64,000 nt of DNA from Veillonellaceae bacterium (lineage in GTDB: Bacteria > Bacillota > Negativicutes > Veillonellales > Veillonellaceae), in the NCBI GenBank assembly GCA_900766245.1, contig CAAFUR010000006.1, positions 40,808 to 104,807 on the forward strand. The letters are read 5' to 3'. The position numbers and the translations under genes are program-made. Shown here piece after piece: positions 17,316 to 25,033 of the stretch. Numbering within the stretch: the stretch's first letter is position 1; every line of letters begins with the position of its first letter. The notes under the pieces are model-generated. The model was not told the DNA's origin and did not search any database. It was given only the letters and a program-made list of their open reading frames with translations.

Positions 17316-17344
17316 GGGCATTGTGACAAACAATGCCCTTTTTT
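17316..17344 (+). terminator. Terminator between the two paralogues
   Basis: GGGCATTG and CAATGCCC with a 7-base loop followed by six T; it lies directly before the ribosome-binding site of the second paralogue. Confidence 0.8.
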
Positions 17345-17359
17345 AACGAGGTGATATCC

Positions 17360-17824
17360 ATGAATGAAAAGGCTAGAGTATTTGAACAATTTCTTGTGGA
17401 TGAGAAATTGACATGCTTTGAAAAACGTGAAGTGGGAGATGAAGATCATACAGTTGTATTTCGCTCCTATGTACAAACAGAACTAGGGGATATTCCTGTG
17501 TTCTTATTATTAGATGACACGATTTATGCTACCATTCGCTTATTGATTGGTGCCGGCGTTGTGACTAAAGAAAATCGTCAAGATATCTTAACGTTTATCA
17601 ATCGTGAAAATAGTACATACAAAAGTTTTAAATACTATATTGAAGAAGACGATGATAGTGTGTATTTAGATTGTATTAATCAAAGTGCTAATTCTAACTT
17701 TGATCCACGATTGTTATATGTATTAATGACTCAAATTGTTGAATATATCCCAGGAAAAATTCAAACTATTGGCGAGGTATTCGATGTTGAGCAATTACCG
17801 CCACCAGAACATGCACATGAATGA
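17360..17824 (+). CDS. Unknown protein, YbjN-like fold candidate (paralogue 2)
   Basis: 154 residues, aligned almost end to end with the preceding protein: MNEKARVFEQFLVDEKL / MNKKAELFQQFIEENEL, VFLLLDDTIYATIRLLIGAG / LFVVLDDTPFGFVRLEIAGG, NRENSTYKSFKYYIEEDDDSVYLD / NQLNSEFKCFKHYLMEEDGYEAILLD. It lacks the basic tail. The ATG at 17360 follows CGAGGTGAT; the ATG at 17333 lies in the terminator stem and is not used. It is separated from its paralogue by that terminator, so it may be expressed by read-through. Confidence 0.8.
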   Translation: MNEKARVFEQFLVDEKLTCFEKREVGDEDHTVVFRSYVQTELGDIPVFLLLDDTIYATIRLLIGAGVVTKENRQDILTFINRENSTYKSFKYYIEEDDDSVYLDCINQSANSNFDPRLLYVLMTQIVEYIPGKIQTIGEVFDVEQLPPPEHAHE

Positions 17825-18086
17825 TTTAAATAATTAATGAGTGAAAATGATCAGAATAAAATAAAAACCATCACTTTTGATTGAAATTAATCAAAAATAC
17901 GCATGTGCACTTGGGATAAACAATTCAATTCGTGTAATGTAATTCAAAAATGCTAAAAAATGTAGAGAGATACACAATTCGTGAGATGTGAAGTAGTGGT
18001 TTTCTATAGCATATCTATTGTATCTCATGCTATAATAGAGATAGGTTATTTATACTATAGATTCACGTAGTATAAGGGGTGATACA

Positions 18087-18446
18087 ATGGCATTAGGTGA
18101 AAATTTAAGACATGCCCGTAAACGGATTGGGCGGAGTCAACTAGATGTGGCTCGTGATATTGGCATTAGTAATGCTGCCCTGTCAAATTACGAAACAGGA
18201 TATCGAGAGCCTGATTTGGAAACCTTAAAGCGATTAGCTAATTATTATGATGTAACAATTGATGAATTGGCAGGCAATGCAAGCATGGCCAGAGAAATTC
18301 TTTACGATTTGAGTAGCATCGTAAAAAATGGGCGAATTGCACACAATGGTGTAGAATATGTATTAAGTGATTCACAACGATTAAAATTGAGACGCCAAAT
18401 TGCACATGCATTTGAAATGTTCAATGAAGGAAAATCCAATTGGTAG
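18087..18446 (+). CDS. XRE-family HTH regulator
   Basis: 119 residues. The N-terminal HTH (LGENLRHARKRIGRSQLDVARDIGISNAALSNYETGYREPDLETLKRLANYYDVTIDELAG) is a classic Cro/CI-type DNA-binding domain covering residues 3-62. The remaining 55 residues are helical and probably mediate dimerisation or sense a signal. A TATAAT box occurs about 55 bases upstream. No toxin or phage gene is adjacent, so it looks like a stand-alone chromosomal regulator with unknown targets. Confidence 0.9.
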   Translation: MALGENLRHARKRIGRSQLDVARDIGISNAALSNYETGYREPDLETLKRLANYYDVTIDELAGNASMAREILYDLSSIVKNGRIAHNGVEYVLSDSQRLKLRRQIAHAFEMFNEGKSNW

Positions 18447-18554
18447 GATAAACATGTTATTCTAGGGACGTTTGTGGAATAGCATATCATCGTATAGAAA
18501 GCGTAGAAGCTCTCGGGTACGTTTGAGAGTGCAAGTTACTGTATCTACAAAATG

Positions 18555-18592
18555 AAAAGCACAGTTCTATGAAAATAGGACTGTCTTTTTTA
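18555..18592 (+). terminator. Terminator after the XRE regulator
   Basis: AAAGCACAGTTCTAT pairs imperfectly with ATAGGACTGTCTTT around a GAAA loop, followed by T. Confidence 0.7.
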
Positions 18593-18723
18593 TTGTCCAA
18601 GTATATATGATATAATTTAATGAAGAGGGTTCGTGCCTATTTGCAGTAGCGTAGGATTGAATCTTATAGAATATATTCATACAGTATATAGATAGATAAG
18701 ACGAGTGAAAGCGAGGTTGAACT

Positions 18724-19710
18724 ATGGATAAACCAGTTGTAGTAGTGCCAGGGTTGGTGCGCAAAGATGCAGTGGCTTATTTGAGCGAGCATGTGACAGT
18801 ACGTCAGTGGACAGAAAAAGAAAAGATGCCTAAAGAAGTATTAAAGGAATGGCTTCGTGATGCAGATGGTCTGTGGAGCATTAATCATTTTACAGTAGAT
18901 GAGGATCTAGTGAAAGATGCACCTAATTTGAAAGTAATTGCACAAGCCTCTGTAGGATATGATAATATTGATGTTGATGCTTTAACAGCGCGTCACATTC
19001 CTTATGGCAATACGCCTGACGTATTGACAGAAACTACGGCGGAGCTAGCTTTCACATTAATGGCAGCCGCGAGCCGTAGAATTTATGAGAATGCTCAATT
19101 TGTTAAGGATGGTAAATGGGCTGAACGTCCTTCTAATATAAAAGGGAAGGATTTAAGTCGTATGACATTGGGTATTATTGGCATGGGTAAAATTGGTGTG
19201 TCCGTATCTCGTCGAGCACGTGCTTTTGGAATGACCGTGCAATATCACAATCGTAATCGCCGTAATGATGATAGCTTGTTGATGACCACCTATGTATCCT
19301 TAGGAAAGCTATTAACTACTAGTGATGTGATATTAGTAATGGCTCCATTGACAGAAGAAACCTATCATTTAATCGATGCAGAGGCCTTTGAAATGATGAA
19401 GGAAACAGCATTACTTGTGAATGTAGGCCGTGGAAAAATTGTGGACACTGATGCATTAGTAAAGGCATTAGAAACGGGGCAAATTGACTATGCCGCGCTA
19501 GATGTGGTGGATCCAGAACCAATTGGGGCAGACCATCCTTTACTTAAAACAGGCAAATGTTTAGTGGTGCCACATATTGGGTCTTTCACAGATCGTACAC
19601 GAAAAGATATGGCGATGTTAACGGCGAATAATCTGATTGCTGGTGTGCATGGTAAACCACTGTTGACTTGTGTTAATGAAAGTGTCAATTATAAGGCCAC
19701 TGAGGAGTAG
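18724..19710 (+). CDS. D-2-hydroxyacid dehydrogenase
   Basis: NAD(P)-dependent reductase of 2-oxo acids such as hydroxypyruvate/glyoxylate or pyruvate, 328 residues. The Rossmann signature GIIGMGKIGVSVSRRARAFG (near residue 144) and catalytic residues Arg (NVGRGKIVD), Glu (VDPEPIG) and His (VPHIGSFT) are intact. QASVGYDNIDVDALTARHIPYGNTPDV is the family signature of the glyoxylate reductase/GyaR branch. The precise substrate is not decidable from sequence. It stands alone, downstream of an XRE regulator and upstream of glnS. Confidence 0.9.
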   Translation: MDKPVVVVPGLVRKDAVAYLSEHVTVRQWTEKEKMPKEVLKEWLRDADGLWSINHFTVDEDLVKDAPNLKVIAQASVGYDNIDVDALTARHIPYGNTPDVLTETTAELAFTLMAAASRRIYENAQFVKDGKWAERPSNIKGKDLSRMTLGIIGMGKIGVSVSRRARAFGMTVQYHNRNRRNDDSLLMTTYVSLGKLLTTSDVILVMAPLTEETYHLIDAEAFEMMKETALLVNVGRGKIVDTDALVKALETGQIDYAALDVVDPEPIGADHPLLKTGKCLVVPHIGSFTDRTRKDMAMLTANNLIAGVHGKPLLTCVNESVNYKATEE

Positions 19711-19850
19711 TTTCTGGTGTTTTAACAGGTGTGCTAGGAAATGATGAGATTCATAAGAAACCGATGAAACATAGCCACTCCTGTGGTATAATAAAGAGAA
19801 TGTGCAGAACGTGCACTTGTGTATAATCAATGTAAGAGAGGAAGAATCAC

Positions 19851-21554
19851 ATGGAATCGAAAGAGACGATGATGAGTACGGAAGAAACAACGCCTCAAAC
19901 TATTAACTTTATTGAAGCGATTATTAATACAGATAATGAAGAAAATACCTATGGAAAACGTGTGCATACACGATTCCCGCCAGAGCCAAATGGGTATTTA
20001 CATATTGGACATGCAAAATCCATTTGCCTAAATTTTGGCCTTGGGAAAACGTATCAAGGACTAACTAATTTGCGCTTTGATGATACGAATCCGGTTAAAG
20101 AAGATGTGGAATATGTAGAGTCTATTGAAGAAGATGTAAAATGGTTAGGCTTTGAGTGGCATGGTGATGTGCATTATGCATCTGACTATTTTGGTAAACT
20201 ATATGAATATGCTCAAGTGTTGATCAAAAAAGGTAAGGCTTATGTAGATGATCAAACGCCAGAAGAAATTCGTGCTAATCGTGGCGATTTTACAACACCT
20301 GGTACGAATAGCCCGTACCGTGATCGCAGTGTAGAAGAAAATTTACGACTCTTTCAAGAAATGAAAGAAGGTAAATACAAAGATGGAGAAAAAGTATTGC
20401 GTGCCAAAATTGATATGGCGGATCCTAATATTGTGATGCGTGACCCTGTCTTGTATCGTATTTTGCATGCTGACCATCATCGTACAGGTTCTGAATGGAA
20501 TATTTATCCTATGTATGACTATGCGCATCCGGTATCTGATGCGATAGAACGCATTACCCATTCTGTATGTACATTAGAGTTTGAAGTGCATCGTCCACTA
20601 TACAATTGGGTATTAGAAGACTGGGAAGATACGGAAAAACCAAAACAGATTGAATTCGCTCGCTTGAATGTGACGAATATGGTCATGAGTAAACGTAAAT
20701 TACGTCAATTAGTTGAATTGAATCTCGTAAGTGGTTGGGATGATCCTCGTATGCCAACTATTTCTGGGTTACGTCGTCGTGGCTATACACCAGAGTCTAT
20801 TCGTGATTTCTGCGAACGCATTGGTGTAGCCAAGGCAGATAGCATGGTAGAAGTAGGTCTATTAGAGTTCTGTATCCGTGAAGATTTGAAATTAAAAGCG
20901 CCACGATATATGGCGGTATTAGACCCTGTGAAAGTTGTTATCACAAACTATCCAGAAGGACAAACAGAAACCTTAGTGATCGAGAACAATACAGAAAATG
21001 AAGCAATGGGTACACGTGAAGTGACATTTGGTCGAGAAGTGTACATTGAGCGTGGTGATTTTATGGAAGAACCAGTGAAAAAGTTCTTCCGCCTAGCACC
21101 AGGTAAAGAAGTGCGCTTAAAAGGTGCCTACATCATTGAATGTCAATCTGTAGTAAAAGATGACAATGGTAATATTACAGAAATCCATTGTACATACGAT
21201 CCAGCTACAAAATCTGGTACAGGATGCCAAAAGAAAGTAAAAGGTATTTTACATTGGGTAGAAGCATCTACAGCAGTGGATATGGAAGTACGTCTTTATG
21301 ACTATCTATTAAAAGCTGAAGATGATGAAACAGCAGATAAGGATTTCTTACAACAGTTAAATCCAAACTCCTTAGAAGTGAAATCTGCCAAAGGGGAAGC
21401 TGCATTCCGTACGACACAAGTAGGTGACCATTATCATTTCTTGCGTACCGGTTATTTTGTAACAGATAAAGATAGTACAGCAGACCATATTGTCATGAAT
21501 CGTACCGTAGGTATGCGCGATACTTGGGCTAAAATGCAAAAGAAACAAGGTTAG
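19851..21554 (+). CDS. glnS: Glutaminyl-tRNA synthetase
   Basis: Class I synthetase charging tRNA-Gln directly, 567 residues. HIGH motif GYLHIGHAKS near residue 45 and the KMSKS counterpart VMSKRK near 280; GLTNLRFDDTNPVKEDVEY is the GlnRS amino-acid binding region, and the C-terminal two beta-barrels (anticodon binding) are present (EVYIERGDF, GAYIIECQSV). Having GlnRS is notable in this lineage because most Firmicutes use GltX plus GatCAB. Its GlnRS type suggests old lateral acquisition in the group; whether GatCAB is also encoded cannot be seen here. Confidence 0.95.
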   Translation: MESKETMMSTEETTPQTINFIEAIINTDNEENTYGKRVHTRFPPEPNGYLHIGHAKSICLNFGLGKTYQGLTNLRFDDTNPVKEDVEYVESIEEDVKWLGFEWHGDVHYASDYFGKLYEYAQVLIKKGKAYVDDQTPEEIRANRGDFTTPGTNSPYRDRSVEENLRLFQEMKEGKYKDGEKVLRAKIDMADPNIVMRDPVLYRILHADHHRTGSEWNIYPMYDYAHPVSDAIERITHSVCTLEFEVHRPLYNWVLEDWEDTEKPKQIEFARLNVTNMVMSKRKLRQLVELNLVSGWDDPRMPTISGLRRRGYTPESIRDFCERIGVAKADSMVEVGLLEFCIREDLKLKAPRYMAVLDPVKVVITNYPEGQTETLVIENNTENEAMGTREVTFGREVYIERGDFMEEPVKKFFRLAPGKEVRLKGAYIIECQSVVKDDNGNITEIHCTYDPATKSGTGCQKKVKGILHWVEASTAVDMEVRLYDYLLKAEDDETADKDFLQQLNPNSLEVKSAKGEAAFRTTQVGDHYHFLRTGYFVTDKDSTADHIVMNRTVGMRDTWAKMQKKQG

Positions 21555-21563
21555 GCGAATACC

Positions 21564-22169
21564 ATGAGTAGAAATATAACATATCTTTCATGGGCGGTAG
21601 TTCTTGCTTGGTTCATGACCAGTATAATGACTAGTGTAGAAGCGGCGGGTAGTTTCTCTATCAAATGGCCGTCGACCATGTTGGTGCAAGAAGGTTCAAG
21701 CAATAGTATCCTTTCTTCTGGGGTAGGAAAACCGTTAGAAGAGGGGTTACGTGAAATTGGCATTGATATGAGTACGTCCTATCAGATATTGGATAAGCGT
21801 GGTAATAATTATTATTATGCTCGTTATGGTGAAGGAACTTTGCTCTATGGATTTGGTCCGCAGAAAGATGGTTGGCACCCTACTACGGTGCCAGTGGGAT
21901 CTAAATATACCTTATCTATGATTCAAGATTATGAAGCATATGTACAGGAGCATCCGGAAACATTTACACTAGTCGCTCCATTTCGTGAAGCAAGAAAGAA
22001 TATCTATATTGGTGAAATCATAGTGAATACATGGTTTAAGCAAGCAGAATATCCTATGTATGTGCAGATTGCGTTCCTAGCAGATAGCACAGGAGCTCCA
22101 CGGTTGCGATATGTCATGACCCATGTGAAAGATGAAATGCTGAGAAAACAATTACATTACTTATTATAA
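21564..22169 (+). CDS. Exported protein of unknown function
   Basis: 201 residues with a clear signal peptide (MSRNITYLSWAVVLAWFMTSIMTSVEAAG, probable cleavage at VEA-AG). The mature part carries no motif I recognise; it is likely periplasmic. It follows glnS after 9 bases and is therefore co-transcribed with it, and ends at a large hairpin terminator. Orphan. Confidence 0.8.
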   Translation: MSRNITYLSWAVVLAWFMTSIMTSVEAAGSFSIKWPSTMLVQEGSSNSILSSGVGKPLEEGLREIGIDMSTSYQILDKRGNNYYYARYGEGTLLYGFGPQKDGWHPTTVPVGSKYTLSMIQDYEAYVQEHPETFTLVAPFREARKNIYIGEIIVNTWFKQAEYPMYVQIAFLADSTGAPRLRYVMTHVKDEMLRKQLHYLL

Positions 22170-22170
22170 G

Positions 22171-22255
22171 GAAAAGTTGCAAACTTTGAGGACTTCTATT
22201 ACCGCGGGAAACTGTGGAATAGTGGAATCACAAAGAATGCAACTTTTCTTTTTAA
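22171..22255 (+). terminator. Long structured hairpin, probable terminator
   Basis: Nested stems close on each other: GAAAAGTTGCA (22171-22181) with TGCAACTTTTC (22238-22248), CTTTG with CAAAG, CTATT with AATAG, and CCGC with GTGG, then T-rich sequence. This is longer and more layered than the other terminators here. Confidence 0.65.
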
Positions 22256-22278
22256 AATGAAAAAACTTCTCATACTTA

Positions 22279-22332
22279 TTGACAGATGTTAGGATTATTT
22301 GTATTATAATAATAGAAATAATTTTCATTATT
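22279..22332 (+). promoter_or_regulatory. Promoter and Fur-like site before DUF3793-flavodoxin
   Basis: TTGACA (22279-22284), 17 bases, TATTAT (22302-22307). Directly downstream, 22314-22332 on the minus strand reads AATAATGAAAATTATTTCT, matching 13 of 19 positions of the Fur consensus GATAATGATAATCATTATC by hand count. It would cover the transcription start. Confidence 0.5.
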
Positions 22333-22427
22333 TTGAATCATCTTTCGAGATGATATATATCCGGATTATCTATTTGCTGTGAGAGCAAGTGTTCTCCCCA
22401 AACTACGTAAAAAGGCAGGTACGACAA

Positions 22428-22994
22428 ATGGAATCCATCGAGCAGATTATTGGTTACCATTGTGCGCCCGCAATTAGAGGTATTAAAGTAGCAAATCTTG
22501 TTGCATTACCTCAGCATTTAGGGGCAACGATGGTAGAAAAAACACATGAGTATAATGATAAATTCAATCAAAAAGGACTGTTCTTTTATGAACTGTGCCA
22601 TTGTGAAAAACGAAAATTATTACTCGTATTTCGTGAACGTATGCTTGAGGACTATTTGCGACAACCTGAAGTGCTAGCATTTTTACAAAATTATGGATAT
22701 GAATCCTATGAAACATTGGCAGATTGGCTATTACATTTGCGTGAGCGCATTGAAATGAGCGATGTGTTTCCTCATGAAATCGGTGTGTTTTTAGGATATC
22801 CATTAGAAGATGTAAAAGCGTTCATCCAATTCCGCGGAGCAGGCTATAAAGTCTGTGGTGACTGGAAGGTATATGGAAATCAAGCGTCAGCTATGCACGC
22901 ATTTCATTGTTTTCGAATGTGTCGTGACTACTGTCACTCACAGTTGAATAAAGGAAAATCTTTAGAGTCTTTGGTTGCCGTAACGGCATGCTAG
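22428..22994 (+). CDS. DUF3793 family protein
   Basis: 188 residues, probably cytoplasmic. The segment DVFPHEIGVFLGYPLEDVKAFI...GYKVCGDWKVYGN is the diagnostic core of DUF3793, a family usually found next to a flavodoxin in anaerobic Firmicutes, often under iron control. Six Cys (HCAP, ELCHCEKRK, YKVCGDW, HCFRMCRDYCH) could bind a metal or cluster; that is inference. ATG at 22428 has GGCAGGT upstream and is preferred over a GTG at 22389. The flavodoxin start is 11 bases after the stop. Confidence 0.82.
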   Translation: MESIEQIIGYHCAPAIRGIKVANLVALPQHLGATMVEKTHEYNDKFNQKGLFFYELCHCEKRKLLLVFRERMLEDYLRQPEVLAFLQNYGYESYETLADWLLHLRERIEMSDVFPHEIGVFLGYPLEDVKAFIQFRGAGYKVCGDWKVYGNQASAMHAFHCFRMCRDYCHSQLNKGKSLESLVAVTAC

Positions 22995-23005
22995 GAGGTA
23001 ACATT

Positions 23006-23422
23006 ATGATCGCTGTAATTTATTGGTCTGGAACAGGTAACACAGCTGCAATGGCAGAAGCTGTAGGTAAAGGCATCGCTGATGCTGGTCAAGAAGTGGT
23101 AGTAAAATCCGTTTCTGAAATCACTGCTGATGAAGCTGCTAATTATGAAAAATTAGCATTAGGTTGCGCTGACATGGGTGCTGAAGAATTGGAAGACGGT
23201 GAATTTGCACCATTCTATGAAGCATTAGAACCCAAATTGGCAGGTAAAAAAGTAGTATTGTTTGGCTCCTATGGTTGGGGTGGCTCTTGGTTAGATGACT
23301 GGGCTGGTCGCGTAGAAGGCGCGAATGGCGTTGTAGTTGACAAATTACCAGTTATGGGCGAACCTGATGATTCTGGTAAAGAACAATGTGAAGCATTAGG
23401 AAAAGCATTAGTAAACGCATAA
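23006..23422 (+). CDS. Flavodoxin
   Basis: Short-chain FMN electron carrier, 138 residues. The phosphate-binding loop is YWSGTGNTAAMAEAV at the N-terminus; GSYGWGGSWLDDW and ADMGAEELEDGEF supply the isoalloxazine loops. Flavodoxin replaces ferredoxin when iron is scarce, which agrees with the Fur-like site upstream of the operon. The true start is ATG 23006 after AGGAGGT at 22993-22999. Confidence 0.93.
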   Translation: MIAVIYWSGTGNTAAMAEAVGKGIADAGQEVVVKSVSEITADEAANYEKLALGCADMGAEELEDGEFAPFYEALEPKLAGKKVVLFGSYGWGGSWLDDWAGRVEGANGVVVDKLPVMGEPDDSGKEQCEALGKALVNA

Positions 23423-23465
23423 GCCAACTATACGGCATATGATAACTCAATATACTAGCTCTTAA

Positions 23466-23510
23466 TCATAAGAGGTGGATAGTACATCTATTCACCTCTT
23501 ATTTTATTTT
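23466..23510 (+). terminator. Terminator after flavodoxin
   Basis: ATAAGAGGTGGAT pairs with ATTCACCTCTTAT, 9-base loop, followed by T-rich sequence. Confidence 0.78.
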
Positions 23511-23545
23511 TGCAACCCTATTGCTAATTCGGAATCACTCACACA

Positions 23546-23575
23546 TTGACCGTGCACGTTAAACTTTACTATAAT
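23546..23575 (+). promoter_or_regulatory. Promoter of the DUF3100 pair
   Basis: TTGACC (23546-23551), 18-base spacer, TATAAT (23570-23575), about 38 bases before the start codon. Confidence 0.6.
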
Positions 23576-23613
23576 AAAGAAATAGTTATAGTTATTAGTA
23601 TAGGAGGTATTGT

Positions 23614-24408
23614 ATGCAAGTATTACAAAACTGGAAATTACATGCATTGGCTCTTGTGATTACCATCATTGCAGAAATGATCGGAATCCAACGATTTGGA
23701 GCTGTGGTATTCTTACCACTTCTCTACGCGTTGATTATGGGTTTGTTTGTATCCATTCCATCATTCAAAATTTTAACAGTAGAAACCATGGAAAAATCAG
23801 CGGATTACCTTGGGATTGCAGTGATGCTCTTAATGGTTAAAGTAGGCTTAGGGATTGGTCCTAATTTAGAAATTCTTTCTACTGCTGGGTTGGCTCTTAT
23901 GTTACAAGAGTTAGGCCATTTCTTTGGTACTATTTTATTCGGCTTGCCAGTGGCATTATTAGTAGGAATGCGCCGTGAAGCGGTGGGTGCTTGTTACTCT
24001 GTAGACCGGGAACCTAATGTAGCAATTATTATTGATAAATTTGGCTTTAGCTCTCCTGAAGGCCGTGGCGTTATGGGCATGTATATCTGTGGCGTATTGA
24101 TCGGTGCCATGTGGGCGTCTGTACTAGCAGGATTCTTTGCTCAAATGGGCTGGTTCCATCCATTGGCCTTGGCTATGGGGGCAGGTGTAGGGAGTGCCAG
24201 TATGATGGCTGCCTCTACAGCACCTATCATTGCAGTATATCCAGAATATGAAGCTCAAATTGCAGCTTTAGCAGGGGCAGCGAATTTGCTGACTACTGTA
24301 CTAGGCGTTTACTTTGGTATTTTCGTATCTTTGCCTGTGATGGAAAAAACATATAATTTCTTTACAGGTCGTACACGTGAACAAGACTTGGCAGAGGAGG
24401 GACAATAA
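23614..24408 (+). CDS. DUF3100 integral membrane protein
   Basis: 264 residues with about seven hydrophobic helices. The glycine-rich segments VGLGIGPNLEILSTAGLALMLQELG, ACYSVDREPNVAIIIDKFG and MGAGVGSASMMAASTAPIIAVYPEYE are typical of DUF3100, an uncharacterised transporter-like family. A second small membrane protein begins one base after its stop and an M20 amidohydrolase follows, so a role in uptake of a substrate hydrolysed by that enzyme is plausible inference. AGGAGGT lies 8 bases before the ATG. Confidence 0.85.
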   Translation: MQVLQNWKLHALALVITIIAEMIGIQRFGAVVFLPLLYALIMGLFVSIPSFKILTVETMEKSADYLGIAVMLLMVKVGLGIGPNLEILSTAGLALMLQELGHFFGTILFGLPVALLVGMRREAVGACYSVDREPNVAIIIDKFGFSSPEGRGVMGMYICGVLIGAMWASVLAGFFAQMGWFHPLALAMGAGVGSASMMAASTAPIIAVYPEYEAQIAALAGAANLLTTVLGVYFGIFVSLPVMEKTYNFFTGRTREQDLAEEGQ

Positions 24409-24409
24409 G

Positions 24410-24871
24410 ATGACTATGAGTGAAAAAATTACACAATTTGTCATTGTTATATGCATTGCAGCTATTATGACTGCTCTGGGTAATATCATTGATGGCAAGC
24501 ATCTATTGGGCCCAAGCCTTGTAGGGGTCTTTGTGATTGCTGGGTTAGCAATTATTGGTGCGATTATTTCCTATTTGCCATTAGCTAATCGATTCCCTAT
24601 GGTCTTCTGGGTATCTTTAGTAGGGGTCATTGCCTCCTTGCCAATCATGCCAGGGCAAGCATGGATTATTGCACAAACAAAAGAAGTAACATTCTTGGCT
24701 ACAACCACACCAGTATTAGCCTATGCAGGTCTCTCCTTGGGAAAAGACTTAGGAGCATTCCGTCGTCTATCTTGGAGAATTATTCCAGTAGCCTTAGCGG
24801 TAACGGCAGGTACCTTTATTTGTGCTGCTGCAGTAGCTCATTTTGTATTACATATGCAAGGTGTGATTTAA
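24410..24871 (+). CDS. Small integral membrane protein, partner of DUF3100
   Basis: 153 residues with about four to five hydrophobic helices and little soluble sequence. The stop of the DUF3100 gene is one base before this ATG, and the ribosome-binding GAGGAGG lies inside the upstream gene, so the two are translationally coupled and probably form one heteromeric permease. I recognise no family motif beyond the repeated Gly/Pro pattern (LLGPSLVGVF, SLPIMPGQAW). Terminator follows at 24911. Confidence 0.82.
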   Translation: MTMSEKITQFVIVICIAAIMTALGNIIDGKHLLGPSLVGVFVIAGLAIIGAIISYLPLANRFPMVFWVSLVGVIASLPIMPGQAWIIAQTKEVTFLATTTPVLAYAGLSLGKDLGAFRRLSWRIIPVALAVTAGTFICAAAVAHFVLHMQGVI

Positions 24872-24910
24872 ATTTGAATATAACCATATAGGTTATAGTT
24901 GAACCGAATG

Positions 24911-24946
24911 AAAGAGAGTTGATGAATTCTTATCAACTCTCTTTTT
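24911..24946 (+). terminator. Terminator after the DUF3100 pair
   Basis: Perfect 13-base stem AAAGAGAGTTGAT/ATCAACTCTCTTT with 8-base loop and T-run. Confidence 0.88.
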
Positions 24947-25033
24947 GATTTCATGGTACAATAAGATGTAAGAGTCATATATAAATACCTTATAGCAAAA
25001 GGTATGTTCATACAATGTAAAAGGAGATAGATT

